From CAZQLE01 sp964593905 (lineage in GTDB: Bacteria > Chloroflexota > Anaerolineae > Anaerolineales > Anaerolineaceae): a DNA stretch of 5,667 bases. Under the pieces are notes generated by a model, which was given only the letters and a program-made list of their open reading frames with translations, was not told the origin of the DNA and made no database searches. A program made the position numbers and the translations under genes. Shown here piece after piece: positions 1 through 5,667 of the stretch. Location of the stretch: NCBI GenBank assembly GCA_964593905.1, contig CAZQLE010000223.1:1-5667 (forward strand). The letters are read 5' to 3'. Numbering within the stretch: the first letter of the stretch is position 1; every line of letters starts with the position of its first letter.

Positions 1-614
1 TCAGCGGGCGGCTCAACCCCAACCCCGATTACCCTGACCGCTATGCCATCACCGAGGCCCTCATCCCCATCATCCAGACCGAACTGAAAGCACTGGTTGC
101 TGCCGGCTGCACCGAAATCACCGTCGATGAACCCTCAATGAGCTGCTATGCCTTTAAAGAAGATACCCTACGGCTGGTCGATATTTTCAACCGCACCGTT
201 GCCCCGGTGATCGGAAAATGCCGCTTATCGACCCATTTATGCTTTGGCAATTTCAAAGCACGCGCCGTGGGTCCGCGCCAGTACGCCCCCATGTTCCCAG
301 ATTTTCTCTCCTTTGACGTGGATGAAATCCACCTTGAAATGGCCAGCCGCGAGTTTTCAGAGCTTGAGCTGTTGGCTGAAATTTCTCACAAAAAGGATGT
401 GGCAGTGGGCATTGTGGATGTCAAAAGCTACTATATCGAGACCCCAACCGATATTGCCAACCGGGTTCGCCGCTGCCTGCAATACGCCCCGCCGGAACGG
501 CTCTCTTTTGCCCCCGACTGCGGTTTAAGCCAGACGGCGCGCTGGGCGGCGCGGCTAAAGCTCAAGCACCTGGTCGCCGGCGTCGCCCTGGTGCGTCAGG
601 AGCTGGGTCTATGA
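1..614 (+). CDS. MetE C-terminal domain family methyltransferase (cobalamin-independent methionine synthase II-like), 5' end missing
   Basis: This is the last 203 codons (reading frame from base 3) of a gene that begins before the window. The fold family is the zinc-dependent UROD/MetE barrel, whose members transfer a methyl group to a thiol, classically homocysteine to make methionine, in the cytoplasm. The four zinc ligands of MetE can be matched: His and Cys in THLCFGNF (codons at 234 and 240), Glu in HLEMASRE (336) and Cys in APDCGL (519). The VDEPSM motif near base 126 corresponds to the IDEPAL motif of MetE, whose Asp contacts homocysteine in family structures. The C-terminus matches the usual end of the family, so this end is complete. 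Its stop overlaps the start of the next gene as ATGA. The methyl donor (folate, methyl-corrinoid or other) cannot be decided, because the N-terminal part that separates full MetE from short 'core-MetE' proteins is outside the window. I am sure of the family but not of methionine synthesis, hence no gene symbol. Confidence 0.9.
   Translation, partial: SGRLNPNPDYPDRYAITEALIPIIQTELKALVAAGCTEITVDEPSMSCYAFKEDTLRLVDIFNRTVAPVIGKCRLSTHLCFGNFKARAVGPRQYAPMFPDFLSFDVDEIHLEMASREFSELELLAEISHKKDVAVGIVDVKSYYIETPTDIANRVRRCLQYAPPERLSFAPDCGLSQTARWAARLKLKHLVAGVALVRQELGL
598..602 (+). promoter_or_regulatory. Shine-Dalgarno for the MBL-fold gene, inside the upstream gene
   Basis: AGGAG lies 8 nt before the ATG at 611 and within the last codons of the MetE-like gene. 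With the ATGA stop/start overlap, it indicates that ribosomes finishing the first gene can restart directly on the second. Confidence 0.8.
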
Positions 615-1444
615 TCCGCCCCATCCTGCAGGATGAGGCATTTTTGGCAGATATCCGCGCCGCAGCAGACGACCGGGTTCACCTCTGGTGGCTGGGGCAA
701 AGCGGCTATCTGCTGCGTTGGCAAAATCACCATATTTTGCTGGATTCCTACCTTTCAGATTCGCTTACCAAAAAATATGCCGGCACCGACAAACCGCATG
801 TGCGCATGACCGAACGGGTGATCGATCCCCGGCGGCTGGACTTTATCGACGTGGTTACCTCCACCCACAACCATACCGATCATCTGGATGGCGAAACGTT
901 AAGCCCTTTGCTGTCTGTTAACCCCGGTCTGACGGTGATTCTGCCGCGCGCCAATGTGCAATTCGCCGCCGAACGGCTAAAGGTCCCTACCGGGCGGCTC
1001 ACCCCCATTCAAACCGATTCTGCCCCGCTGCGGGTAGGGCCGTTTTCTTTTTCGGCCGTCCCCTCGGCGCATGAAACACTGCAAACTGATGAAAATGGCG
1101 ACCACCGCTTTGTCGGGTACATCCTGCAGGTTGCCGGCAAGACCATCTACCACAGCGGCGACGCCTGCCTGTATGAGGGTCTGGTGGAACGATTAAAAGC
1201 CTGGCAGATTGACCTGGCCATCTTGCCCATCAACGGCCGTGACCCCGCCCGCGGCGTGGCCGGGAACTTTACCGCGCAGGAAGCCGTGGACTTGAGCCGG
1301 GCAATCGGTGCAAAATGCGTCATTCCCTGTCATTATGCGATGTTCGAGTTCAACAGCGTATCACCCGAACCCTTCCGGCAATATGCCCTCGCCAGCGGGG
1401 TTGCGCATCAAATCTTGAATTGCGCCGGGCGGCTCACGCTTTAA
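611..1444 (+). CDS. UlaG-like metallo-beta-lactamase-fold metal-dependent hydrolase
   Basis: A complete 277-residue protein of the metallo-beta-lactamase superfamily, closest in layout to the UlaG (L-ascorbate-6-phosphate lactonase) type, and probably cytoplasmic as no signal peptide is seen. The N-terminal strand pair WWLGQSGYLLRW (26-37) and ILLDSYLSDSL (42-52) is typical. The metal ligands are all present: THNHTDH at 85-91 (His86, His88, Asp90, His91), His154 in PSAHE, Asp184 in YHSGDA and His241 in IPCHYAMF. A dinuclear active site, probably Zn or Mn, is therefore expected to be functional. The family includes lactonases, phosphodiesterases and phosphonate hydrolases, so the substrate is not predictable; UlaG similarity does not mean ascorbate use, and no ula transport or sugar genes are visible. 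The start is well supported by AGGAG at 8 nt spacing and the ATGA overlap with the MetE-like gene. The gene ends at TAA just before a strong hairpin. Confidence 0.9.
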   Translation: MIRPILQDEAFLADIRAAADDRVHLWWLGQSGYLLRWQNHHILLDSYLSDSLTKKYAGTDKPHVRMTERVIDPRRLDFIDVVTSTHNHTDHLDGETLSPLLSVNPGLTVILPRANVQFAAERLKVPTGRLTPIQTDSAPLRVGPFSFSAVPSAHETLQTDENGDHRFVGYILQVAGKTIYHSGDACLYEGLVERLKAWQIDLAILPINGRDPARGVAGNFTAQEAVDLSRAIGAKCVIPCHYAMFEFNSVSPEPFRQYALASGVAHQILNCAGRLTL

Positions 1445-1465
1445 AAATGCACACTCCCCAATAAA

Positions 1466-1500
1466 AGCAGCCGGTTGGCAGGTTTTGCCAACCGGCTGCT
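1466..1500. terminator. Perfect 15-bp hairpin between convergent operons, probable intrinsic terminator
   Basis: Arms at 1466-1480 and 1486-1500 are perfect reverse complements (core GCAGCCGGTTGGC) around a 5-nt loop. It starts 22 nt after the MBL-fold stop and 38 nt beyond the stop of the - strand lipoprotein gene. Read on the - strand, the stem is followed by TTTATT, a short imperfect U-tract. Read on the + strand it is followed by GCAAAAAAAC, which is not a U-tract. It therefore fits termination of the - strand operon best, and may stall or protect the + strand transcript as well. Confidence 0.75.
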
Positions 1501-1537
1501 GCAAAAAAACAGGGTCAGTCTGCGCCGGCCGCCGGCA

Positions 1538-3211
1538 TCATTTTAGCGGCACCTGGTTCAAAGAACCCGCCACCTCAATAAACCGGTCTGCAAAATCTTT
1601 GCTGTGTGCTTTAAAAGAAAAGGTGCCGGTGAATTTGCCGGTGGCAGGGTCTTTTTGAATATTAAACTCGCCCTCATCTGCCACATAAAGAAACGCATTG
1701 ATATAAATTGCTGCGCTGGGCCCCACGGGCGTAACCGAGTTGTCGTAGGGTCTCATGGGTACTTTACCCTGTTTCAAACCCTTTTTGGGCAAAAACAGCG
1801 AAATAATATAGCGTTCATCTTTGCTGAGCAGCCCCACAACATACTCAACATCAATCGACTGGTATTGAACATTCCCGCTCATCACCAGGGTCTCTTCATA
1901 ACCGGTCACGGCGAATGAATACGCACCCGGATCAAGATCCTCGGGGGCATAAGGCGGTTCAAGCCCCGGCGAAGTTTCAGAGGGAGTATTTCCCGGCTTT
2001 GAAGGCAAAACCGCACCCCCCTCGGGGGTCCCAACAAGCTCAACCGCGTCCACTTCGTTCCACCCCAGACCCAGCACACGCTGATCCACAAAGATTTTTA
2101 CCCGGTCAACCAGAATTTTCTTGGTCAACTCCAGGGTGATGGTATACACATCCGGGCAGAATGGCACCACTTCCGGGTCGGCCTCAATGACCGTGTAGGT
2201 TTTTCCCTGGGTATCAATGATCTGCACTTCCACAACCTGCGACGGGTTGTAATTCATATGAATGTTGATTTCGGTGGGATAAACCGGCGTTTCATAACGC
2301 AGTTCAAGCCACTCTTCGGTGTCTGGCTGAAAAGAAGCCCAGGCCTTGATCGAATCTTCGCAATCAGGCACATTGGGCTCGCCAACCGCTTGTGAAGCCG
2401 CCCACTCAGGATCGCCATATTGCGAACTGGCTTTCGCCCCCACCGCCCATTGATGCAAAAGACCGTCGTTATCCTGGGTGGCATTTGAAACAGCTTCTTC
2501 CTCCGGCTCAACAGTGGCTTCAGCAAGTGGCTCGGTCGCGGGGCTGCTGTCACCCGGGCAGCCAGCAGTCGGATCGATATCAATGAACTGGATGCTGTCG
2601 CGCACATCTTCAAAATATGGGGCCACGTCCACATCCCAGCGGTCTGCCGGCGCCATCGCCATCATTGTAAACTGGCGTTTTGAAGTAAGCATTGAGGTAA
2701 TGACAACCGCCTTAACTTCCTCGCCATTTTGCTGGCTGGTCAACTCGGCCTGCAATGCCGGAAAGCCCCCCACTTTAACCTTGCGCGCTTTCCCAATTTC
2801 CGAACCGGTAGACTCTGCCTTGAATTTTTCAAATGCCGCATCGGTGGTCATTTCCTGGTCGTTCTCGCCGGCCATAATCATAAACCCCGGCCCCAGATCA
2901 GCGCTTGCACTGGGCGCTTTCATCTGAACAATCCCGACTACACAGGATGTCTCCCAATCGGCGATCGGCATAAATTTAAAGCCACCCTCGCCATAAATGT
3001 ATTCCTCCACCCGCTCTGTTTCATCCTCAGACACAACGGCGGGTTGATCTTCCTCTTCAGCCGCGGCTGCTTCAGCGGTTTCCTCAACCACCGGCCCCGC
3101 TTCGCTTTCCGAATTCTTTTTATCGCCAAAGCCAGGGATGGCAAGACAGGCCAGACTGATCAAAGCAATTAACAAAATCAAGAAAAGACCGCGCAAATGC
3201 TTTATTTTCAT
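1538..3211 (-). CDS. Secreted, probably lipid-anchored three-domain protein of unknown function
   Basis: A 557-residue protein exported to the cell surface. The N-terminus has MKIKHLRG, a hydrophobic stretch (9-25) and a lipobox-like ISLAC, so Cys22 is the likely lipidated residue; Ser at -3 is less usual but permitted by the common pattern. An acidic Ala/Glu linker (about 30-68) leads to domain 1 (about 69-211), which resembles PsbP/Mog1-like domains of bacterial lipoproteins (GFKFMPIADW near its start, YFEDVRDSIQF at its end). A second acidic linker (212-249) leads to domain 2 (about 250-394), a discoidin-like beta-sandwich candidate, with QWAVGAKASSQYG, W270, EWLELRYETPVYP and WNEVDAVELVG. 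A Pro/Gly/Ser linker (395-423) precedes an unrecognised beta-rich domain 3 (424-557). I chose the ATG at 3211 because GAGAAAGGG lies 6 nt before it and it places the signal peptide at the N-terminus; the in-frame ATG at 3244 has no Shine-Dalgarno and overlaps the upstream gene. No catalytic motif is visible, so binding or envelope roles are only inferred. Confidence 0.82.
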   Translation of the reverse strand: MKIKHLRGLFLILLIALISLACLAIPGFGDKKNSESEAGPVVEETAEAAAAEEEDQPAVVSEDETERVEEYIYGEGGFKFMPIADWETSCVVGIVQMKAPSASADLGPGFMIMAGENDQEMTTDAAFEKFKAESTGSEIGKARKVKVGGFPALQAELTSQQNGEEVKAVVITSMLTSKRQFTMMAMAPADRWDVDVAPYFEDVRDSIQFIDIDPTAGCPGDSSPATEPLAEATVEPEEEAVSNATQDNDGLLHQWAVGAKASSQYGDPEWAASQAVGEPNVPDCEDSIKAWASFQPDTEEWLELRYETPVYPTEINIHMNYNPSQVVEVQIIDTQGKTYTVIEADPEVVPFCPDVYTITLELTKKILVDRVKIFVDQRVLGLGWNEVDAVELVGTPEGGAVLPSKPGNTPSETSPGLEPPYAPEDLDPGAYSFAVTGYEETLVMSGNVQYQSIDVEYVVGLLSKDERYIISLFLPKKGLKQGKVPMRPYDNSVTPVGPSAAIYINAFLYVADEGEFNIQKDPATGKFTGTFSFKAHSKDFADRFIEVAGSLNQVPLK

Positions 3212-3217
3212 CGGATA

Positions 3218-3226
3218 CCCTTTCTC
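3218..3226 (-). promoter_or_regulatory. Shine-Dalgarno that decides the lipoprotein start
   Basis: On the - strand GAGAAAGGG stands 6 nt before the ATG at 3211. It lies in the 19-nt gap after the stop of the membrane-protein gene. The alternative ATG at 3244 is preceded by CTGGCTTTCAACCC, which has no such site. Confidence 0.75.
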
Positions 3227-3230
3227 ATCT

Positions 3231-3944
3231 TTAGCGGTGTTCATGGGTTGAAAGCCAGGCCATCAGCAGTGTTTTTCCCAGTTCAATCATCTGTTCCAGT
3301 TCACCAATATCCTTTAGCTCAAGGGTTGGAAGACTGATTTCAATGCCGGTCGAGCGCAGCTTGATCACCGGCCGCATCCGGGCGGGTAAATTTAATAAAA
3401 GCCGTTCGGCCTGTGGAGATAAAAGACGTTCAACATCCTGTGGGTCGCTTGCCAGGCACAGATACCGTTCAGCCACGGCCGGGTTCTGCAACGCAACCGC
3501 CGAAAGAAGAGATATCCACTCCGCATCTTCGCCCAACATCAACCGCAGACCCATCTGGATCAGCGGCGTGTTCAAATTTTCCAACCCGGAGGGCATTCCT
3601 GAACCCGGCCTGGGGCCAAGCACCACCGCGCGATCTGGCAGCCGAGCATCTGCGCTCCACCAGCGGGTTGAATGCCCAACCTCCGAAGAGCCGGGGCCCG
3701 ATTCGCGCGCAGAGGCATCGGCTCTGCTCTCCAGCGTCCACGCCCCTTCTGCAAACTTCCCCGAGATGCGAAACCCGCTGACCAGCCCCTCTTTGATCAC
3801 ATCCAGATTCCACCCCCGCTCCAGTGCGGCTTGAACCATCTGGCTCTGGCGCTGACGCTTTCGATAAGCGATGAAACCAAATATGAAAATGATGATAACC
3901 AGAGTGATTGCCAAAACAATCAGGTTTAGAACAATTTCAGACAT
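3231..3944 (-). CDS. Single-pass membrane protein of unknown function
   Basis: A 237-residue protein I do not recognise. It begins with one strongly hydrophobic segment (residues 4-27, rich in Leu, Ile, Val and Phe) followed at once by RKRQRQ. By the positive-inside rule the N-terminus faces out and the remaining 200 or so residues are cytoplasmic. The soluble part opens with an amphipathic stretch (SQMVQAALERGW), then a probable beta region with TRWWSADARLP and AVVLGPRPG, and ends in a helical region (about 120-237) rich in Leu and Glu. No catalytic or nucleotide-binding motif is visible. The ATG at 3944 is chosen because GAGGGGG lies 7 nt upstream; a TTG eight codons earlier (3968) would add MDKRGGVS and has no comparable site. 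It is the first gene of a two-gene operon, and the secreted protein gene starts 19 nt after its stop. A scaffold or membrane-associated regulatory role is possible but unsupported. Confidence 0.75.
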   Translation of the reverse strand: MSEIVLNLIVLAITLVIIIFIFGFIAYRKRQRQSQMVQAALERGWNLDVIKEGLVSGFRISGKFAEGAWTLESRADASARESGPGSSEVGHSTRWWSADARLPDRAVVLGPRPGSGMPSGLENLNTPLIQMGLRLMLGEDAEWISLLSAVALQNPAVAERYLCLASDPQDVERLLSPQAERLLLNLPARMRPVIKLRSTGIEISLPTLELKDIGELEQMIELGKTLLMAWLSTHEHR

Positions 3945-3951
3945 GCTTACA

Positions 3952-3958
3952 CCCCCTC
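3952..3958 (-). promoter_or_regulatory. Shine-Dalgarno that decides the membrane-protein start
   Basis: GAGGGGG on the - strand, 7 nt before the ATG at 3944. This strong site favours the ATG over the upstream in-frame TTG at 3968. Confidence 0.75.
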
Positions 3959-4028
3959 TTTTATCCAAAGCTGGTTGAGTTGTTATGTCGATTCAGAAAA
4001 GCACAAAAAGAATACTGATTTCATATAC

Positions 4029-4034
4029 ATTATA
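4029..4034 (-). promoter_or_regulatory. Candidate -10 box of the membrane-protein/lipoprotein operon
   Basis: A perfect TATAAT reads on the - strand, about 85 nt before the ATG at 3944, which would give a 5' leader of roughly 75-80 nt. At 17 nt spacing the -35 position reads TGGTGA, matching only three of six positions of TTGACA. The surrounding sequence is very AT-rich, so a chance match is possible. Confidence 0.4.
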
Positions 4035-4084
4035 GAAAATTTAATCCAAATTCACCACTATCGTTTGTGAAAGTTTTCATGGAA

Positions 4085-4090
4085 TATAAT
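4085..4090 (+). promoter_or_regulatory. Candidate -10 box of recQ, placed for a leaderless transcript
   Basis: A perfect TATAAT ends 6 nt before the ATG at 4097, so transcription starting at the usual distance would begin at or within a base or two of that ATG. No good -35 box is seen (TCGTTT at 18 nt, TTGTGA at 14 nt), and there is no Shine-Dalgarno in front of this ATG. If it is not a promoter, the hexamer is simply coding sequence of a slightly longer RecQ starting at the in-frame ATG at 4079. Confidence 0.4.
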
Positions 4091-4096
4091 AAGCCA

Positions 4097-5667
4097 ATGA
4101 GTCGTTCATCCATGCAAACACCGCTTCAAATTTTAAATCGCACGTTCGGTTATCGTGAGTTTCGCCCCAAACAACTTGAAGTCATCGAAAATGTGCTGGC
4201 CAAAAAAGATACCCTGGCAATTATGCCCACCGGCGGCGGAAAATCATTGTGTTACCAGATCCCGGCGCTTTTACAGGATGGCTTAACCGTGGTGGTTTCG
4301 CCTCTGATCGCTTTGATGAAAGATCAGGTTGAACAGTTGCGGGCGTTCGGAATTCCGGCCTGTTACCTCAACAGCACACTTTCACCTGAAGCCTATTTTG
4401 CAAACATGGAATATGTGCGTAAAGGCGAAATCAAGCTCTTATACGCTGCGCCAGAGACCCTTCTGACACCCCGCCTGTTTTCATTGCTAGATTCGGTAAA
4501 AGTCGATCTGCTGACCATCGATGAAGCGCACTGCATCTCTGAATGGGGACATGATTTCCGGCCCGAATACCGGCAACTGGTAGAAGTCCGCCGCCGTTTT
4601 CCTGCCGCCACCTGCCTGGCTTTAACGGCCACCGCCACGCCCCAGGTGCGATTGGATATCAAATCCACGCTGAATTTTTCAAAATCCAATGAATTTGTCT
4701 CCAGTTTCAACCGCGAGAACCTGTATATCGAGGTCGCCCCAAAAGACGACGCGCTAAAACAAACCGTGCGCTTTCTGGAGCGATTTAAAGACCAATCAGG
4801 AATTATCTACTGTTTTTCCCGCAAGCAGGTGGATGATCTGGCCGCCTATTTGACCCAGAAGGGCTTCTCTGCCCGACCCTATCACGCCGGCCTGGAAGAC
4901 CAGCAGCGCAAGGCCAACCAGGAAGCTTTCATTCGTGACGATGTGCAAATCATCGTCGCCACCATCGCCTTTGGAATGGGCATCAACAAGCCCAATGTGC
5001 GTTTTGTTTTGCATTACGATCTACCCAAAAGCATTGAAGGGTATTATCAAGAAATTGGTCGGGCCGGTCGAGATGGTCTACCCGCGCACTGTCTGCTTCT
5101 CTACCGCTATGCCGATGCCGCCAAGCTGCGCTATTTTGTCAAACAAAAAGAGGGCAGCGAGCGCCGCACTGCTGAACGACATTTGGATGCCATGCTGCGC
5201 TATGCCGAAGAAGAGGTGACCTGCCGGCGCGTGCCGCTGCTGGCTTATTTCGGCGAGCTGAACACCCCGGCCAAATGTGCCAATTGTGATAATTGCACCG
5301 CTGCCCCGCCCGTCTTCACTGACCAGACCATACCCGCGCAAAAATTCCTGTCCTGCGTCAAACGCACCGGCGAACAGTTCGCCGCCGGGCATGTCATCGA
5401 CGTGCTGCGGGGTTCAAAAGCCGAAAAGGTGCTGCGCCACGAGCACGACCAGCTTTCCACCTACGGCATCGGCAAAGATTGGACCGAAAAGCAGTGGGAG
5501 TTGTTATCACGTCAACTGCTCAAACTGGGATATCTAATGGAAGAAGGCGAATATCACGCGCTGCGCTTAACCGATCAAGCACTGACCGCGCTGCGCAAAC
5601 GCGCCCCCATTTTGATCCAATATTCCCAGCCAGACCAGCCCGCCCGCCCGGAACAAACACCAAAACC
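4097..5667 (+). CDS. recQ: ATP-dependent DNA helicase RecQ, 3' end missing
   Basis: The first 523 codons of RecQ, a 3'-to-5' DNA helicase that unwinds forks, D-loops and other structures in recombination and repair. Visible in order: motif 0 (FGYREFRPKQ, 17-26); Walker A (MPTGGGKS, 43-50, Lys49); motif Ia (SPLIALMKDQ, 68-77); DEAH (142-145) with the aromatic-rich loop CISEWGHDFRPEY; motif III (ALTATAT, 175-181); motif V (ATIAFGMGINKPNV); and motif VI (QEIGRAGRDG, ending at 327). The RecQ zinc site is complete with Cys376, Cys394, Cys397 and Cys400. The RQC winged helix follows (about 412-500, with YGIGKDW and the LRLTDQA end). The last residues are a Pro/Gln-rich linker, so whether an HRDC domain follows is outside the window. 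The start is uncertain: in-frame ATGs occur at 4079, 4097 and 4112, and an in-frame stop at 4016 bounds them. I prefer 4097 from family N-terminal length and the TATAAT in front. The gene is divergent from the membrane-protein operon. The product is certain, the start is not. Confidence 0.96.
   Translation, partial: MSRSSMQTPLQILNRTFGYREFRPKQLEVIENVLAKKDTLAIMPTGGGKSLCYQIPALLQDGLTVVVSPLIALMKDQVEQLRAFGIPACYLNSTLSPEAYFANMEYVRKGEIKLLYAAPETLLTPRLFSLLDSVKVDLLTIDEAHCISEWGHDFRPEYRQLVEVRRRFPAATCLALTATATPQVRLDIKSTLNFSKSNEFVSSFNRENLYIEVAPKDDALKQTVRFLERFKDQSGIIYCFSRKQVDDLAAYLTQKGFSARPYHAGLEDQQRKANQEAFIRDDVQIIVATIAFGMGINKPNVRFVLHYDLPKSIEGYYQEIGRAGRDGLPAHCLLLYRYADAAKLRYFVKQKEGSERRTAERHLDAMLRYAEEEVTCRRVPLLAYFGELNTPAKCANCDNCTAAPPVFTDQTIPAQKFLSCVKRTGEQFAAGHVIDVLRGSKAEKVLRHEHDQLSTYGIGKDWTEKQWELLSRQLLKLGYLMEEGEYHALRLTDQALTALRKRAPILIQYSQPDQPARPEQTPK

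Noticed and set aside
1524..1536. GC-rich repeat of the palindrome GCCGGC near the lipoprotein stop, considered as a second hairpin
   Set aside because: The two hexamers are one base apart and each is self-complementary, leaving no room for a loop. The downstream 15-bp stem is the far better terminator.
2478..3172. Two + strand open frames of about 150 codons inside the secreted-protein gene
   Set aside because: The - strand frame has a signal peptide, lipobox and domain structure throughout. The antisense products show no coherent protein features or ribosome binding site.
3212..3244. Longer start for the secreted protein at 3244
   Set aside because: It has no Shine-Dalgarno, would put 11 polar residues before the signal peptide, and would overlap the upstream gene by 14 nt.
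3343..3834. 163-codon open frame on the + strand inside the membrane-protein gene, with several other overlapping open frames there
   Set aside because: It is antisense to a gene with a transmembrane segment, a strong Shine-Dalgarno and an operon partner. Its product is Ser/Arg/Pro-rich without recognisable domains, as expected from GC-rich antisense sequence.
3945..3968. TTG start at 3968 for the membrane protein
   Set aside because: The ATG at 3944 has a strong Shine-Dalgarno at 7 nt spacing; the extension is only open frame.
4393..5460. Several - strand open frames of 70-105 codons opposite recQ
   Set aside because: The + strand encodes every RecQ motif without interruption, so these are antisense shadows.
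5276..5667. Possible loss of the HRDC domain in RecQ
   Set aside because: The window ends within the linker after the winged helix, so presence or absence of HRDC cannot be judged.
1..5667. CRISPR array, insertion sequence, tRNA, rRNA, integration site or defence system
   Set aside because: No direct repeat array, transposase, terminal repeats or RNA gene signatures were seen. A lone recQ next to unknown envelope genes is not evidence of a defence island.

Overview
The window is an ordinary-looking stretch of bacterial chromosome at moderate GC, with dense genes, short spacers and Shine-Dalgarno starts. I see no mobile element, phage gene, CRISPR array, tRNA or rRNA. The organism cannot be fixed from the sequence. 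The secreted protein with a discoidin-like 'QWA...ASSQYG...W' domain and the style of the MetE-like and MBL-fold proteins lead me to favour a Chloroflexota lineage such as Anaerolineae. That is inference from remembered family resemblance, not a search result.

Left part (1-1444, + strand): a two-gene operon. The 3' part of a cobalamin-independent methionine synthase (MetE C-terminal domain) family gene ends in an ATGA overlap with a complete UlaG-like metallo-beta-lactamase-fold hydrolase. A strong Shine-Dalgarno for the second gene lies inside the first, so the two are probably translationally coupled.

Middle (1445-3944, - strand): a 15-bp perfect hairpin separates the + operon from a convergent - strand operon. 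Read in transcription order, that operon encodes a 237-residue single-pass membrane protein of unknown function, then, 19 nt later, a 557-residue secreted (probably lipid-anchored) three-domain protein. In both genes the annotated start should be the inner ATG with a good Shine-Dalgarno, not the most upstream possible start.

Right part (3945-5667): a 152-bp AT-rich divergent spacer contains two perfect TATAAT hexamers, one on each strand. The + strand one sits 6 nt before the ATG of recQ. The visible 523 codons of recQ encode a fully motif-conserved RecQ helicase core, zinc-binding region and RQC winged helix; the gene runs off the window before any HRDC domain could appear.

I did not find a convincing new system. 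The most useful leads are the uncharacterised membrane-protein/lipoprotein pair, the coupled MetE-like/MBL pair, and a possible leaderless recQ transcript.
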